A stretch of 28,561 nucleotides of DNA from DATHVR01 sp035461175 (GTDB taxonomy: Bacteria; Actinomycetota; Acidimicrobiia; Spongiisociales; ZC4RG35), in NCBI GenBank assembly GCA_035461175.1, contig DATHVR010000156.1, positions 1-28,561 of the forward strand. Direction: 5' to 3'. Under the pieces are notes generated by a model. It was not told the origin of the DNA. It made no database searches and was given only the letters and a program-made list of their open reading frames with translations. The position numbers and the translations under genes are program-made. Positions 7,514 to 14,514 of the stretch are shown here, piece by piece; within the stretch, counting starts at the first letter, position 1, and each line of letters begins with the position of its first letter.

Positions 7514-8908
7514 ATGAAACGCTGGAGCAAACTGACTGCGCTCCTGGCGGTATTGGCGATGGTGTTGGCCGCCTGTGGCGGCGATACCGAGCCGACCGAG
7601 ACGACGGCTGGCGGGGACACCCCCGACACCACCGCCGCTCCCGCCACGACCGCGGCGCCCGATGAGACCCCCGACACGACCGCCGCCCCGGATACGACGA
7701 TGGCGCCCGGGGGTGACATCGCCACCGACATCGGTGTCGACCTGGAGGCAGGGACGATCAATGTCGGGCTGCTGTCCGACCTGAGCGGCCCCTTCGCTCC
7801 GCTGGTGCAGGCGATCGTCACCGGTCATGAGGTCTACTGGGAGGACGTGAACCGCAACGGCGGCATCAACGGCCTCCAGGTCAACCTCATCATCGAGGAC
7901 AACGCCTACGACGTGCCCACCCATCTCCAGAAGTACGAGGAGATCCGCAACGACATCGTCGCCATCGGCCACTCGACCGGGTCGCCCCACACCGTGGCGG
8001 CCTTGCCCGAGTACGAGGCGGACGGCATCCTGGCGATCCCTCTCACCTGGTATTCGGGATGGACCGATCCCCAGTTCAGCGACAACCTGTTGCATCATGG
8101 GGCGCCGTATTGCCTCGAGATCCAGAATGCCATCTCCTACATGTCCGATGACATCGGCGGAGCCTCGACGATCGCGATTGCCTCCGTGCCGGGGGACTTC
8201 GGTCTCGACGGTGCCGCCGGCGCTGCGCTGGCAGCCGAGGCGCTGGGGCTCGAAGTCGTCTATGACGGTTCTGGAGCCGTGATCCCCACCGATGAGGCGT
8301 CGATGACCGAGGTGGCCAACAACATCGCCAGTTCGGGTGCCGATCTGGTGTCTCTCACCGCCACCCCGGGTGCCTTCTCGTCGATCTTCGGGCAGGCCGT
8401 GGCGCAGGGCTTCGAGGCCAAGTGGACGGGTACGTCGCCGTCGTGGTCGCCGGCCTTCATGCAGTCCGAGATCGCCGACGCTGTCGCCCGTGACGTCTAC
8501 ATCACCACGTATGTCGACTCGTGGGATGGCCAGTCGCAGGGTTCCCAGGACTTCACCGCCCTCATGCAGGAGCTCCGTCCTGAAGCGCCGCCACTCGACT
8601 ACTACAACGAGGGCTACGTCGAGGCCAAGATCCTCCACGACGCCCTGTTGCAGGCCTACGAGAACGGTGACATGACCCGGGCCGGGGTGCTGGCGGCGGC
8701 CAAATCGCTCGAGAACGTCGAGTTCAACGACCTCCATGCTCCCGAGACCTACGTGGGTGAGCCCAACGATCAGGTCCAGCGGCGGATCAACATCGCCCGG
8801 CCGTCGGCGGATTCACCGACCGGCTCGGAGATCGTCGAGTACGACTACGTGGCCGACATCGTCGCCGATTACCAGTTCGACGGTGCTTGCTACAGCCTCG
8901 AAGGCTGA
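7514..8908 (+). CDS. livK: Substrate-binding lipoprotein of the Liv-type ABC transporter
   Basis: This 464-aa extracytoplasmic binding protein (Peripla_BP_6 type) feeds ligand to LivHM. The N-terminus is a lipoprotein signal: KR, a hydrophobic core, then the lipobox LAAC with Cys21 as the predicted lipidated residue. A low-complexity Thr/Pro/Ala/Asp tether of about 50 residues (23-72) follows, then the type I periplasmic-binding fold beginning at INVGLLSDLSGPFAPLV. Membrane tethering is expected because there is no outer-membrane periplasm in this group. The ATG at 7514 has a strong gaggagga ribosome-binding site. The ligand is not readable from sequence. Co-transcription with an acyl-CoA ligase makes a carboxylic acid ligand worth considering. 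Confidence 0.92.
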   Translation: MKRWSKLTALLAVLAMVLAACGGDTEPTETTAGGDTPDTTAAPATTAAPDETPDTTAAPDTTMAPGGDIATDIGVDLEAGTINVGLLSDLSGPFAPLVQAIVTGHEVYWEDVNRNGGINGLQVNLIIEDNAYDVPTHLQKYEEIRNDIVAIGHSTGSPHTVAALPEYEADGILAIPLTWYSGWTDPQFSDNLLHHGAPYCLEIQNAISYMSDDIGGASTIAIASVPGDFGLDGAAGAALAAEALGLEVVYDGSGAVIPTDEASMTEVANNIASSGADLVSLTATPGAFSSIFGQAVAQGFEAKWTGTSPSWSPAFMQSEIADAVARDVYITTYVDSWDGQSQGSQDFTALMQELRPEAPPLDYYNEGYVEAKILHDALLQAYENGDMTRAGVLAAAKSLENVEFNDLHAPETYVGEPNDQVQRRINIARPSADSPTGSEIVEYDYVADIVADYQFDGACYSLEG

Positions 8909-8914
8909 CAATCC

Positions 8915-8969
8915 GACACGACCGGTCGGTGGGTGGGTGATGATCCCGCCCACCGACCGGACCCGTGTC
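8915..8969 (+). terminator. Large stem-loop after livK (attenuator or partial terminator)
   Basis: CCGGTCGGTGGGTGGG (8922-8937) pairs with CCCGCCCACCGACCGG (8945-8960) over 16 bp with one G-T wobble. An outer 6-bp stem pairs GACACG (8915-8920) with CGTGTC (8964-8969). No T-run follows, so it may be a partial terminator or RNA-processing stop that raises livK over livFG. Confidence 0.65.
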
Positions 8970-9011
8970 ACAAGCCGTGGGCTTTCGCCGGGAGCCCAGG
9001 GCCCGTGACAC
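8965..9011 (+). promoter_or_regulatory. Second stem-loop before livF, exclusive with the first
   Basis: GTGTCAC (8965-8971) pairs with GTGACAC (9005-9011), with an inner TGGGCT/AGCCCA stem (8978-8983 and 8993-8998). Its 5' arm is the outer 3' arm of the preceding stem, and its 3' arm abuts the livF Shine-Dalgarno sequence AGGAAA (9012-9017). Confidence 0.5.
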
Positions 9012-9021
9012 AGGAAACCGA

Positions 9022-9816
9022 ATGCTGACAGTCGAGAATCTGGAGGTCGTCTACAACGACGTCGTCCTGGTGCTGCGCGGCCTCTCCCTCGAGGTGCCCG
9101 ACGGCCAGATCGTCGCCCTCCTGGGCGCCAACGGCGCCGGTAAGACCACCACGTTGCGGGCCATCACCGGACTGCTCGACGTCCACGAGGGCGACATCAC
9201 CAAGGGCAGCATCCACTTCGAAGGCGACGACATCACCCACGTCGATCCTTCCAAGCGGGTCCGGTTGGGTATCTCCCAGGTGATGGAGGGTCGGCGCATC
9301 TTCGCCGAGATGACCGTCGACGAGAACCTCAAGGCGGGGGCCTACATCAACGGCGATTCCAAGGCGGTAGCAGCCGCCCACGACAGGGTGATGACCCTGT
9401 TCCCGGTGTTGGCGAATCGACGCAAGTCCACCGCCGGTTACCTCTCGGGAGGCGAGCAGCAGATGCTCGCCATCGGTCGGGCCCTCATGCAAGAGCCCAA
9501 ATTGTTGATCCTCGACGAACCTTCACTCGGCCTGGCCCCGCTCCTGGTCCAACAGGTCAGGGACGTCATCGTCGAGATCAACAGCGCGGGAGTGGCGGTC
9601 CTGCTGATCGAGCAGAACGCCAACATGGCTCTCTCGATCGCCCACCACGGCTACATCATGGAGACCGGGAAGATGGTCATGGACGGCGATCCGGCCAAGC
9701 TCCTGAAGGACGAGGACGTCCAGGAGTTCTATCTCGGCCTCCACGGCGAAGGTGGCCAACGCAAGTCGTTCCGCGACGTCAAGCACTACAAGCGACGCAA
9801 GAGGTGGCTGTCGTGA
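9022..9816 (+). CDS. livF: Liv-type ABC transporter ATP-binding protein LivF
   Basis: This 264-aa cytoplasmic ATPase energises LivHM together with LivG. Motifs: Walker A GANGAGKTT (35-43), signature LSGGEQQ (141-147) and Walker B LLILDEP (161-167) followed by SLGLAP, typical of LivF. LivF proteins are usually about 235 aa. Here a basic C-terminal tail (about 241-264, Lys/Arg-rich) is extra. The ATG at 9022 is supported by AGGAAA 4 nt upstream. An upstream GTG at 8965 lies inside the stem-loop and is unlikely. The stop overlaps the livG start in a GTGA junction. Confidence 0.93.
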   Translation: MLTVENLEVVYNDVVLVLRGLSLEVPDGQIVALLGANGAGKTTTLRAITGLLDVHEGDITKGSIHFEGDDITHVDPSKRVRLGISQVMEGRRIFAEMTVDENLKAGAYINGDSKAVAAAHDRVMTLFPVLANRRKSTAGYLSGGEQQMLAIGRALMQEPKLLILDEPSLGLAPLLVQQVRDVIVEINSAGVAVLLIEQNANMALSIAHHGYIMETGKMVMDGDPAKLLKDEDVQEFYLGLHGEGGQRKSFRDVKHYKRRKRWLS

Positions 9817-10628
9817 GTCAGTCGGAGGTCGGAGATCGCAAGTCGGAGGTTTCGACTCCGCTGCTCGAGGTTCGGGACATTCACCTTTCCTTCAAGGGAG
9901 TCAAGGCCATCGACGGCATCTCGTTCGAGGTCTATCCCGAGGAGCTGTTCGCCATCATCGGTCCCAACGGAGCCGGCAAGACCTCGATCTTCAACTCGCT
10001 CAATCAGGTCTACCGACCCCAGGAAGGCGACATCCGCTGGAAGGGCGAGTCGATCATGGGACTCAAACCGAACCGGACCGCCGAGTTGGGCATCGCCCGC
10101 ACCTTCCAGAACATCGCTCTCTATCCGCACATGACCGTGATCGAGAACATCCTCACGGGCCGGCACATCCGGATGAAGACAGGGTGGCTGGCCGGGGCGT
10201 TCTGGTTCGGCAAGGCCAAGAAGGCCGAGATCGAGAACCGGCGCCGGGTGGAAGACATCATCGACTTCCTCGAGATCGAGCAGTGGCGCAAGTATCCCGT
10301 CGGCCTGCTCCCTTACGGGATCCAGAAGCGGGTCGAGCTGGGCCGGGCACTGGCCATGGATCCTGAACTCCTTCTGCTCGACGAGCCGGTGGCGGGCATG
10401 AACTTGGAGGAGACCGAGGACATGGCCCGGTTCATCCTCGACATCCAGGACGAACTCGGCATCGCCATGATCCTGGTCGAGCACGACATGGGCCTGGTGA
10501 TGGACATCGCCGACCGCGTGATGGTGGTCGACTTCGGTCGCCGCATCGCCATCGGCCCGCCCGCCGAGGTGCAGCGCAACCCCGACGTGATCCGTGCCTA
10601 CCTGGGCGAGGAATTCCAGAACGCGTGA
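9813..10628 (+). CDS. livG: Liv-type ABC transporter ATP-binding protein LivG
   Basis: This 271-aa ATPase pairs with LivF. Walker A GPNGAGKT (50-57), the LivG-style signature LPYGIQ (166-171, in place of LSGGQ), Walker B LLLLDEP (186-192) and the switch His at 234 are all present. I chose the GTG at 9813 because it overlaps the livF stop by 4 nt. A GTG at 9804 is possible. The first 14 residues (SEV-GDRK-SEV) are encoded by a 7-bp-period DNA repeat (9821-9848) and precede the conserved start LLEVRDIHLSFKG, so the repeat appears to have been captured as a short N-terminal tail. This is the last gene of the acyl-CoA ligase-liv operon. Confidence 0.93.
   Translation: MSQSEVGDRKSEVSTPLLEVRDIHLSFKGVKAIDGISFEVYPEELFAIIGPNGAGKTSIFNSLNQVYRPQEGDIRWKGESIMGLKPNRTAELGIARTFQNIALYPHMTVIENILTGRHIRMKTGWLAGAFWFGKAKKAEIENRRRVEDIIDFLEIEQWRKYPVGLLPYGIQKRVELGRALAMDPELLLLDEPVAGMNLEETEDMARFILDIQDELGIAMILVEHDMGLVMDIADRVMVVDFGRRIAIGPPAEVQRNPDVIRAYLGEEFQNA
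9821..9848. repeat. 7-bp-period tandem repeat inside the 5' end of livG
   Basis: The contiguous heptads are GTCGGAG, GTCGGAG, ATCGCAA and GTCGGAG. The 28-bp block is translated as part of the LivG N-terminal tail. Confidence 0.75.
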
Positions 10629-10635
10629 TCGCCTG

Positions 10636-10651
10636 ACCGCCTGACGGCGGT
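10636..10651 (+). terminator. Hairpin terminator of the liv operon
   Basis: ACCGCC (10636-10641) pairs with GGCGGT (10646-10651) around a TGAC loop, 7 nt after the livG stop. The next bases (TGTCG) are not a T-run. Termination is inferred from position. Confidence 0.5.
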
Positions 10652-10655
10652 TGTC

Positions 10656-10683
10656 GTAGGTGATATGTCTTAGGTGGTAGGTG
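10656..10683. repeat. 7-bp-period tandem repeat between livG and bioY
   Basis: Contiguous heptads GTAGGTG, ATATGTC, TTAGGTG and GTAGGTG. GTGGTAGGTGG (10674-10684) is an exact inverted match to 10768-10778 in the facing array, giving an 11-bp stem with an 83-nt loop between the two convergent genes. Confidence 0.75.
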
Positions 10684-10757
10684 GGGCCGCTCGCGTCGGA
10701 GGCGCCTTCTTCTGCGTGCGTCTGGTTAGACCCCGGTGCGTCCGATCCGGCTTCGAC

Positions 10758-10785
10758 TTACCAATTACCACCTACCACTTGCCAC
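10758..10785. repeat. 7-bp-period tandem repeat overlapping the bioY 3' end
   Basis: Contiguous heptads TTACCAA, TTACCAC, CTACCAC and TTGCCAC. On the minus strand it encodes the last residues (GGKW) and the TAG stop of BioY. It is inverted relative to the array at 10656-10683. Confidence 0.75.
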
Positions 10786-11344
10786 CTCGCAGGCGCCAGG
10801 CCGCTGGCAACAACACTCCGGCTGCTGCTGCCTTCACCGCGTCGCCTACCAGGAAGGGGATTACCCCGGCCGTGATGGCCTCGGGGACGGTCATGTCGAG
10901 TAGCAGCACCAGGCCCGTCACCCCGCCCAGGTAGATGACGGCGCTGCCGGCCAGGAAGGCTCCCACCATCGACCAGAAGCGGCGGTCGGCCCGCCGTTCC
11001 GCCAGACGCCCCACCAGGGCGGCGGCGAGGGGGAAGGCGACCAGATAGCCGGCGGTGGGGCCGGTCAGGTAGGCGAGGCCGGAGGCGCCGTCGGCGAACA
11101 CCGGGACCCCGGCGGCGCCGACGGCGAGATACAGCAGTTGGGCGGCGCCGCCCGCTCGCCATCCCAGGGCGGCTCCACCCAACAGGACGGCGAAGGTCTG
11201 TCCGGTCACCGGCACCGGCCACAGCGGGATCCGCCACTGGGCGGCGGCGGCGGTGAGGGCGGCCACCGCCACCACCGAGACGACGGTGAGGGCGCGAGAA
11301 CGCGATCCGAGGCGAGCGGAGATGACGGCGGGAGCGTAGGACAT
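10772..11344 (-). CDS. bioY: Biotin transporter BioY
   Basis: BioY is the substrate-binding S component of an ECF-type biotin importer. The 190-aa length and about six helices are normal. Family motifs are the loop PVPVTGQTFAVLLGG (43-57) and GPTAGYLVAFP (95-105). No bioM or bioN gene is adjacent, so it may use a shared ECF module or act alone. The ATG at 11344 lacks a Shine-Dalgarno sequence. A TAGAAT box ends 7 nt upstream, so the mRNA is probably leaderless. It is divergent from the PDZ protease (53 bp) and convergent with livG. Its stop codon lies in a heptad repeat. Confidence 0.93.
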   Translation of the reverse strand: MSYAPAVISARLGSRSRALTVVSVVAVAALTAAAAQWRIPLWPVPVTGQTFAVLLGGAALGWRAGGAAQLLYLAVGAAGVPVFADGASGLAYLTGPTAGYLVAFPLAAALVGRLAERRADRRFWSMVGAFLAGSAVIYLGGVTGLVLLLDMTVPEAITAGVIPFLVGDAVKAAAAGVLLPAAWRLRGGKW

Positions 11345-11351
11345 GGCGGCG

Positions 11352-11357
11352 ATTCTA
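11352..11357 (-). promoter_or_regulatory. -10 box for leaderless bioY
   Basis: TAGAAT on the minus strand ends 7 nt before the bioY ATG. No Shine-Dalgarno sequence and no clear -35 element are visible. Confidence 0.55.
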
Positions 11358-11385
11358 AGGCGAACCGATAACCGGAAGTCGCCGA

Positions 11386-11391
11386 TACGAT
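11386..11391 (+). promoter_or_regulatory. -10 box for leaderless PDZ protease gene
   Basis: TACGAT ends 6 nt before the GTG at 11398. No Shine-Dalgarno sequence is present, consistent with leaderless transcription. Confidence 0.5.
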
Positions 11392-11397
11392 GCGGCT

Positions 11398-12411
11398 GTG
11401 TCCCGCCTCCCCGAACACCAGAGCCAGCGGGCCCTGATCGCCTCGGCCGTCCTCTTCTTCCTGGCCGGCCTGGTCGTGATGGGCTGGAACCTGAGCCTCC
11501 CCCTCATCGCCTATTCCCCGGGCCCCGTGTCGGACACGGTGGACGCCATCATCGTCGAGGGGGCGGAGACGTTTCCCACCGACGGTGAGCTGATCATGCT
11601 GACCGCGGCGGGTCAGGACGTGAACATATTCGAGGCCGTGGTGGCGGCGGCCGACTCCTCCGTCGACGTCATCTCCCGCCAGGTGGTGCGGAGGCCGGAG
11701 GAGAGCGATGAGGATTACCGCCGACGCAACCTCGAACTGATGGACCAATCGACCGCGGTTGCCATCGGGGTGGCGCTGGGCAAGGTCGACATCAGCGGGT
11801 ACGAGCTGTCCGTCTACATCACCGGCTACGCCGCCGACACGCCGGCCGGGGCGGTGCTGGAGATCGGCGACCGGATCCTCGAGCTCGGCGACCGGCCGAT
11901 CGCCGCCACCACCGACCTGGCCGAGGTGATGGAAGGGCTGGCACCGGGGGATTCGGTCCCGATCTCGGTCGACCGGGATGGCGAGGTGCTGGAATTCGAC
12001 ATCGAACTGGCCGAGCAGGCCGAGAATCCCGACGAGCCCATGATCGGGATCTTCATCCGCCAGCTCCCGTTCTGGGTAGATATCGACAGCGGAATCGTCG
12101 GCGGGCCTTCCGCCGGGGCGATGTACACGATCGCGATCATCGACGTCCTCACTCCGGGCAGCCTCACCCGGGGTCACGTTGTGGCCGGCACCGGAACCGT
12201 CGATCCCGACGGAAACGTGGGCGGCATCGGAGCGGTGCGCCAGAAGGTGGTCGCCGCCGAGGCAGCCGGGGCCGAGTTCATGCTGGTGCCGGCCAGTAAT
12301 CACGACCAGGCGCTGACGGCTCCCCGCCAGGACCTGGAGCTGGTGCCTATCGCCACCATCGACGAGGCGCTGGCGTTCTTCGAGTCCCTGGAGCCGGTCG
12401 GCGACAACTGA
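11398..12411 (+). CDS. PDZ-domain Lon-like (S16) membrane protease, YlbL type
   Basis: This 337-aa protein has one N-terminal membrane helix (about 12-32), a PDZ domain (about 125-205) and a Lon-type proteolytic domain (about 225-330). The Ser/Lys dyad is visible: Ser238 in GGPSAGA and Lys283 in IGAVRQK. It should cleave extracytoplasmic substrates without its own ATPase domain. It resembles B. subtilis YlbL and M. tuberculosis Rv3194c. Its neighbour in M. tuberculosis, UPF0182, is present two genes downstream here. The GTG at 11398 is the start best placed relative to the TACGAT box, and there is no Shine-Dalgarno sequence. The stop begins an 8-bp inverted repeat that flanks the promoter of the next gene. 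Confidence 0.9.
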   Translation: MSRLPEHQSQRALIASAVLFFLAGLVVMGWNLSLPLIAYSPGPVSDTVDAIIVEGAETFPTDGELIMLTAAGQDVNIFEAVVAAADSSVDVISRQVVRRPEESDEDYRRRNLELMDQSTAVAIGVALGKVDISGYELSVYITGYAADTPAGAVLEIGDRILELGDRPIAATTDLAEVMEGLAPGDSVPISVDRDGEVLEFDIELAEQAENPDEPMIGIFIRQLPFWVDIDSGIVGGPSAGAMYTIAIIDVLTPGSLTRGHVVAGTGTVDPDGNVGGIGAVRQKVVAAEAAGAEFMLVPASNHDQALTAPRQDLELVPIATIDEALAFFESLEPVGDN

Positions 12412-12455
12412 CCCAAAGGCCAAGCATCCCGGCCCCCGACCTGTATCTTGGGTCA
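12409..12455. repeat. 8-bp inverted repeat flanking the divIVA-like promoter
   Basis: TGACCCAA (12409-12416) and TTGGGTCA (12448-12455) are perfect inverted copies 31 bp apart. The right arm overlaps the end of the -10 box. It could be an operator or a hairpin end of the upstream mRNA; neither is proven. Confidence 0.4.
12444..12449 (+). promoter_or_regulatory. -10 box for divIVA-like gene
   Basis: TATCTT ends 10 nt before the ATG at 12460, which has no Shine-Dalgarno sequence. A leaderless start is likely. Confidence 0.4.
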
Positions 12456-12459
12456 CCCG

Positions 12460-14478
12460 ATGACCACCGAGCCCACACCCGACGAGATTCGTCGCGCCAC
12501 CTTCCGGGTGGTGTTCCGCGGCTACGACCAGGCCGAGGTCGAGTCACGGCTTGGCAACCTGGCGTCGGTGGTGGAGGAGCTGACCGAGCAGCGGGACCGG
12601 CTTGCCTCCCGCCTGGGCGAGTTCGCCGAGCGTGATCTCAAGAGCGAATTCGAGGTGGTCGGCCGCGAGGTGGCCTCCGTCCTGGAGGCGGCCCGGGCCG
12701 CCGCCGAGACGATGCGGGATCGGGCCGGGGCCGATGCCGCCCGCTGGCGCTCCGAGGCCATGGCCGAGGTGGAATCGATGCGCAAGAGCGCCCGCGCCGA
12801 TGCCGAGGCACTGAGGACGGACGCCTGGACCACCTCCAGCCAGTTGCTGGAGCAGGTGATGGCCGAGGTAGAACGAACCCGGGCGGCTTCGGAGCGGGAC
12901 TCGCTGGCGGTGATGGGCGAAGCGGAGCGTGAGGCGCACCGGCTCACCTCCACTGCTCGCCGGGAGGCCGAGGAAGTGGTGCGGGCGGCGAAGATGGAAG
13001 CGGAGCGGCTGGTTGCCCAGGCCGAGGCCGATCATGACAACATCCTCGCCACCGCCCACCGCCAGGCCGAAGCGGCCCAGGAGCGGACCCGGGCGCTCGA
13101 ACAGCGCCGGCAGGAACTCATGGACGAGCTCGAGTCGTTGCGCGCCACTCTGGCCTCGTTCGAATCCGAACTCGAGGATCGCCGCCAGGGCATCGGCCTC
13201 TCCGAACCGATGGAGCTTCCCCATCGGGCCGTGGTCAGCGACGAGGACGGGGTGCATGTGGCCGACTGGGAGGAGGGCCACACCGTCCGCATCATCCGGC
13301 CCGGCCGCGACGAGCCCCCTCAGGACGAGCCCCCTGACGACGACGCCGTCACGCCAGCCGAACCCGAGCCCACCGACGCCGAGGCTCTGGCCGACGAGGT
13401 GGCCCGGCTCCGATCCGAGGAAGAGAGGAACGGGGTGCGGATCGTCCGCCCCGCCCCGGAGGAGACTCCTACCGAAACCGCTGAAGAGCCGGCACCGGAA
13501 CCGGAACCGGAACCGGCCCAGGAGCCTACGGCCGCAGAGGAACCGGTGGAGACGCCCGAACCGGCGCCACCCGGTTCCGAAACAGTTCGTCCCGAGGAAC
13601 CCGCCCCCGGGTCAGCGGATGCGGAGGAAGACGGCGTCGAAGAGACCGCCGAGGCGGAGGACACCGTCCCCGTCGGCGGCGACACCTCCCACACGGGTGA
13701 CTCCGACGACGTGCTGGAGCTCTTCCGGCGCCTGCGTACCCCGGCCGAGGCCGCGGCCGAATCCGAAGCCCGGTCCGACACCGAACCCGCCGCCCGGCCC
13801 GAGCCCGAGCCCGAGTCCCCCTCCGAGCCGCTCTCCCCACCCGAGTCAGTGCCCACGCCACAACCGTTAGTGGCGTCCACATCCGAGGAAGCCGCCGATC
13901 CTTTCGAGACCCGGGACCGCCTGCTGCTGCCGATCACCAACGACGCTCTGCGGGCGATCAAGCGGGCTCTGACCGAGGCCCAGAACGAGGCTCTGGAGCA
14001 GCTCCGGCTGGGTCGATGGGACGTGACCGGCGACCAGCTGGAGGCGCTGGTCCACGAGGACCTGATCGCCCTGAGCGAGGAGGCGGCACTGGCGGGGGCG
14101 GAGGCGGCCACCGAACTCGGCGTCACCGGCGGTACCTCCCAGCCGCCCCCCGTTCTCCCGCCTCCTGAGATGGGCCAGCACCTGGCCGACGCCATCCAGT
14201 CGGCCCTCGGGTCCGCCGGACCCGGGTCGCGGGAGCGGCAGGCGGCGGTTTCCCGGGTGTTTCGGGGGTGGCGGACCGACGAGGCCGAGCGGCGGCTGCG
14301 GCACCTCGCCCTCTCCTCATATCACCACTCGTTGCGGGCCGTCCTGGATGATCACCAGCGGCAGTGGCACTGGAAAGCGGCAGGACGGCTCTGTGCCACC
14401 TGTCGGGCCGCCTCTGAGGCGGGCCATCAACTCCCCCCCGTGCACCGTGACTGCCAGTGCACGATCGTGCCCGACTGA
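12460..14478 (+). CDS. DivIVA-like coiled-coil protein with phage-head-like Cys/His C-terminus
   Basis: This 672-aa protein has a modular layout. A short DivIVA-type N-terminal motif (FRVVFRGYDQAEVESRL, about 15-31) is followed by a long Ala/Glu/Arg coiled coil (about 32-243). An acidic Pro/Glu-rich linker (about 245-480) contains two copies of VRI(I/V)RP (276-281 and 326-331). The helical C-terminal domain (about 485-672) ends with C645-x2-C648, H662, C665-x-C667 in LPPVHRDCQC. That Cys/His pattern and the preceding helical segment (VFRGWRTDEAERRLRHLA) resemble the C-termini of Mu F/SPP1 gp7 phage head-morphogenesis proteins. DivIVA-type proteins mark poles or membrane curvature. Function here is otherwise unknown. 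The ATG at 12460 is preferred over an in-frame TTG at 12448, which lies in the promoter. It is flanked by the PDZ protease and UPF0182, suggesting an envelope role. Confidence 0.8.
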   Translation: MTTEPTPDEIRRATFRVVFRGYDQAEVESRLGNLASVVEELTEQRDRLASRLGEFAERDLKSEFEVVGREVASVLEAARAAAETMRDRAGADAARWRSEAMAEVESMRKSARADAEALRTDAWTTSSQLLEQVMAEVERTRAASERDSLAVMGEAEREAHRLTSTARREAEEVVRAAKMEAERLVAQAEADHDNILATAHRQAEAAQERTRALEQRRQELMDELESLRATLASFESELEDRRQGIGLSEPMELPHRAVVSDEDGVHVADWEEGHTVRIIRPGRDEPPQDEPPDDDAVTPAEPEPTDAEALADEVARLRSEEERNGVRIVRPAPEETPTETAEEPAPEPEPEPAQEPTAAEEPVETPEPAPPGSETVRPEEPAPGSADAEEDGVEETAEAEDTVPVGGDTSHTGDSDDVLELFRRLRTPAEAAAESEARSDTEPAARPEPEPESPSEPLSPPESVPTPQPLVASTSEEAADPFETRDRLLLPITNDALRAIKRALTEAQNEALEQLRLGRWDVTGDQLEALVHEDLIALSEEAALAGAEAATELGVTGGTSQPPPVLPPPEMGQHLADAIQSALGSAGPGSRERQAAVSRVFRGWRTDEAERRLRHLALSSYHHSLRAVLDDHQRQWHWKAAGRLCATCRAASEAGHQLPPVHRDCQCTIVPD

Positions 14479-14499
14479 GGTTGTCTCCGGCCACCCCCT

Positions 14500-14505
14500 T
14501 ACAAT
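14500..14505 (+). promoter_or_regulatory. -10 box for UPF0182 gene
   Basis: TACAAT ends 9 nt before the ATG at 14515, the same spacing as at htrA and moaE. There is no Shine-Dalgarno sequence. TTGTCT at 14481 is only 13 bp upstream, too close for a standard -35. Confidence 0.5.
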
Positions 14506-14514
14506 CCCGTCTCT

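Noticed and set aside
13320..14195. A 291-aa Ser-rich antisense frame in the DivIVA-like gene
   Set aside because: Reverse translation of the repetitive Glu/Pro linker, giving Ser/Gly/Ala low complexity.
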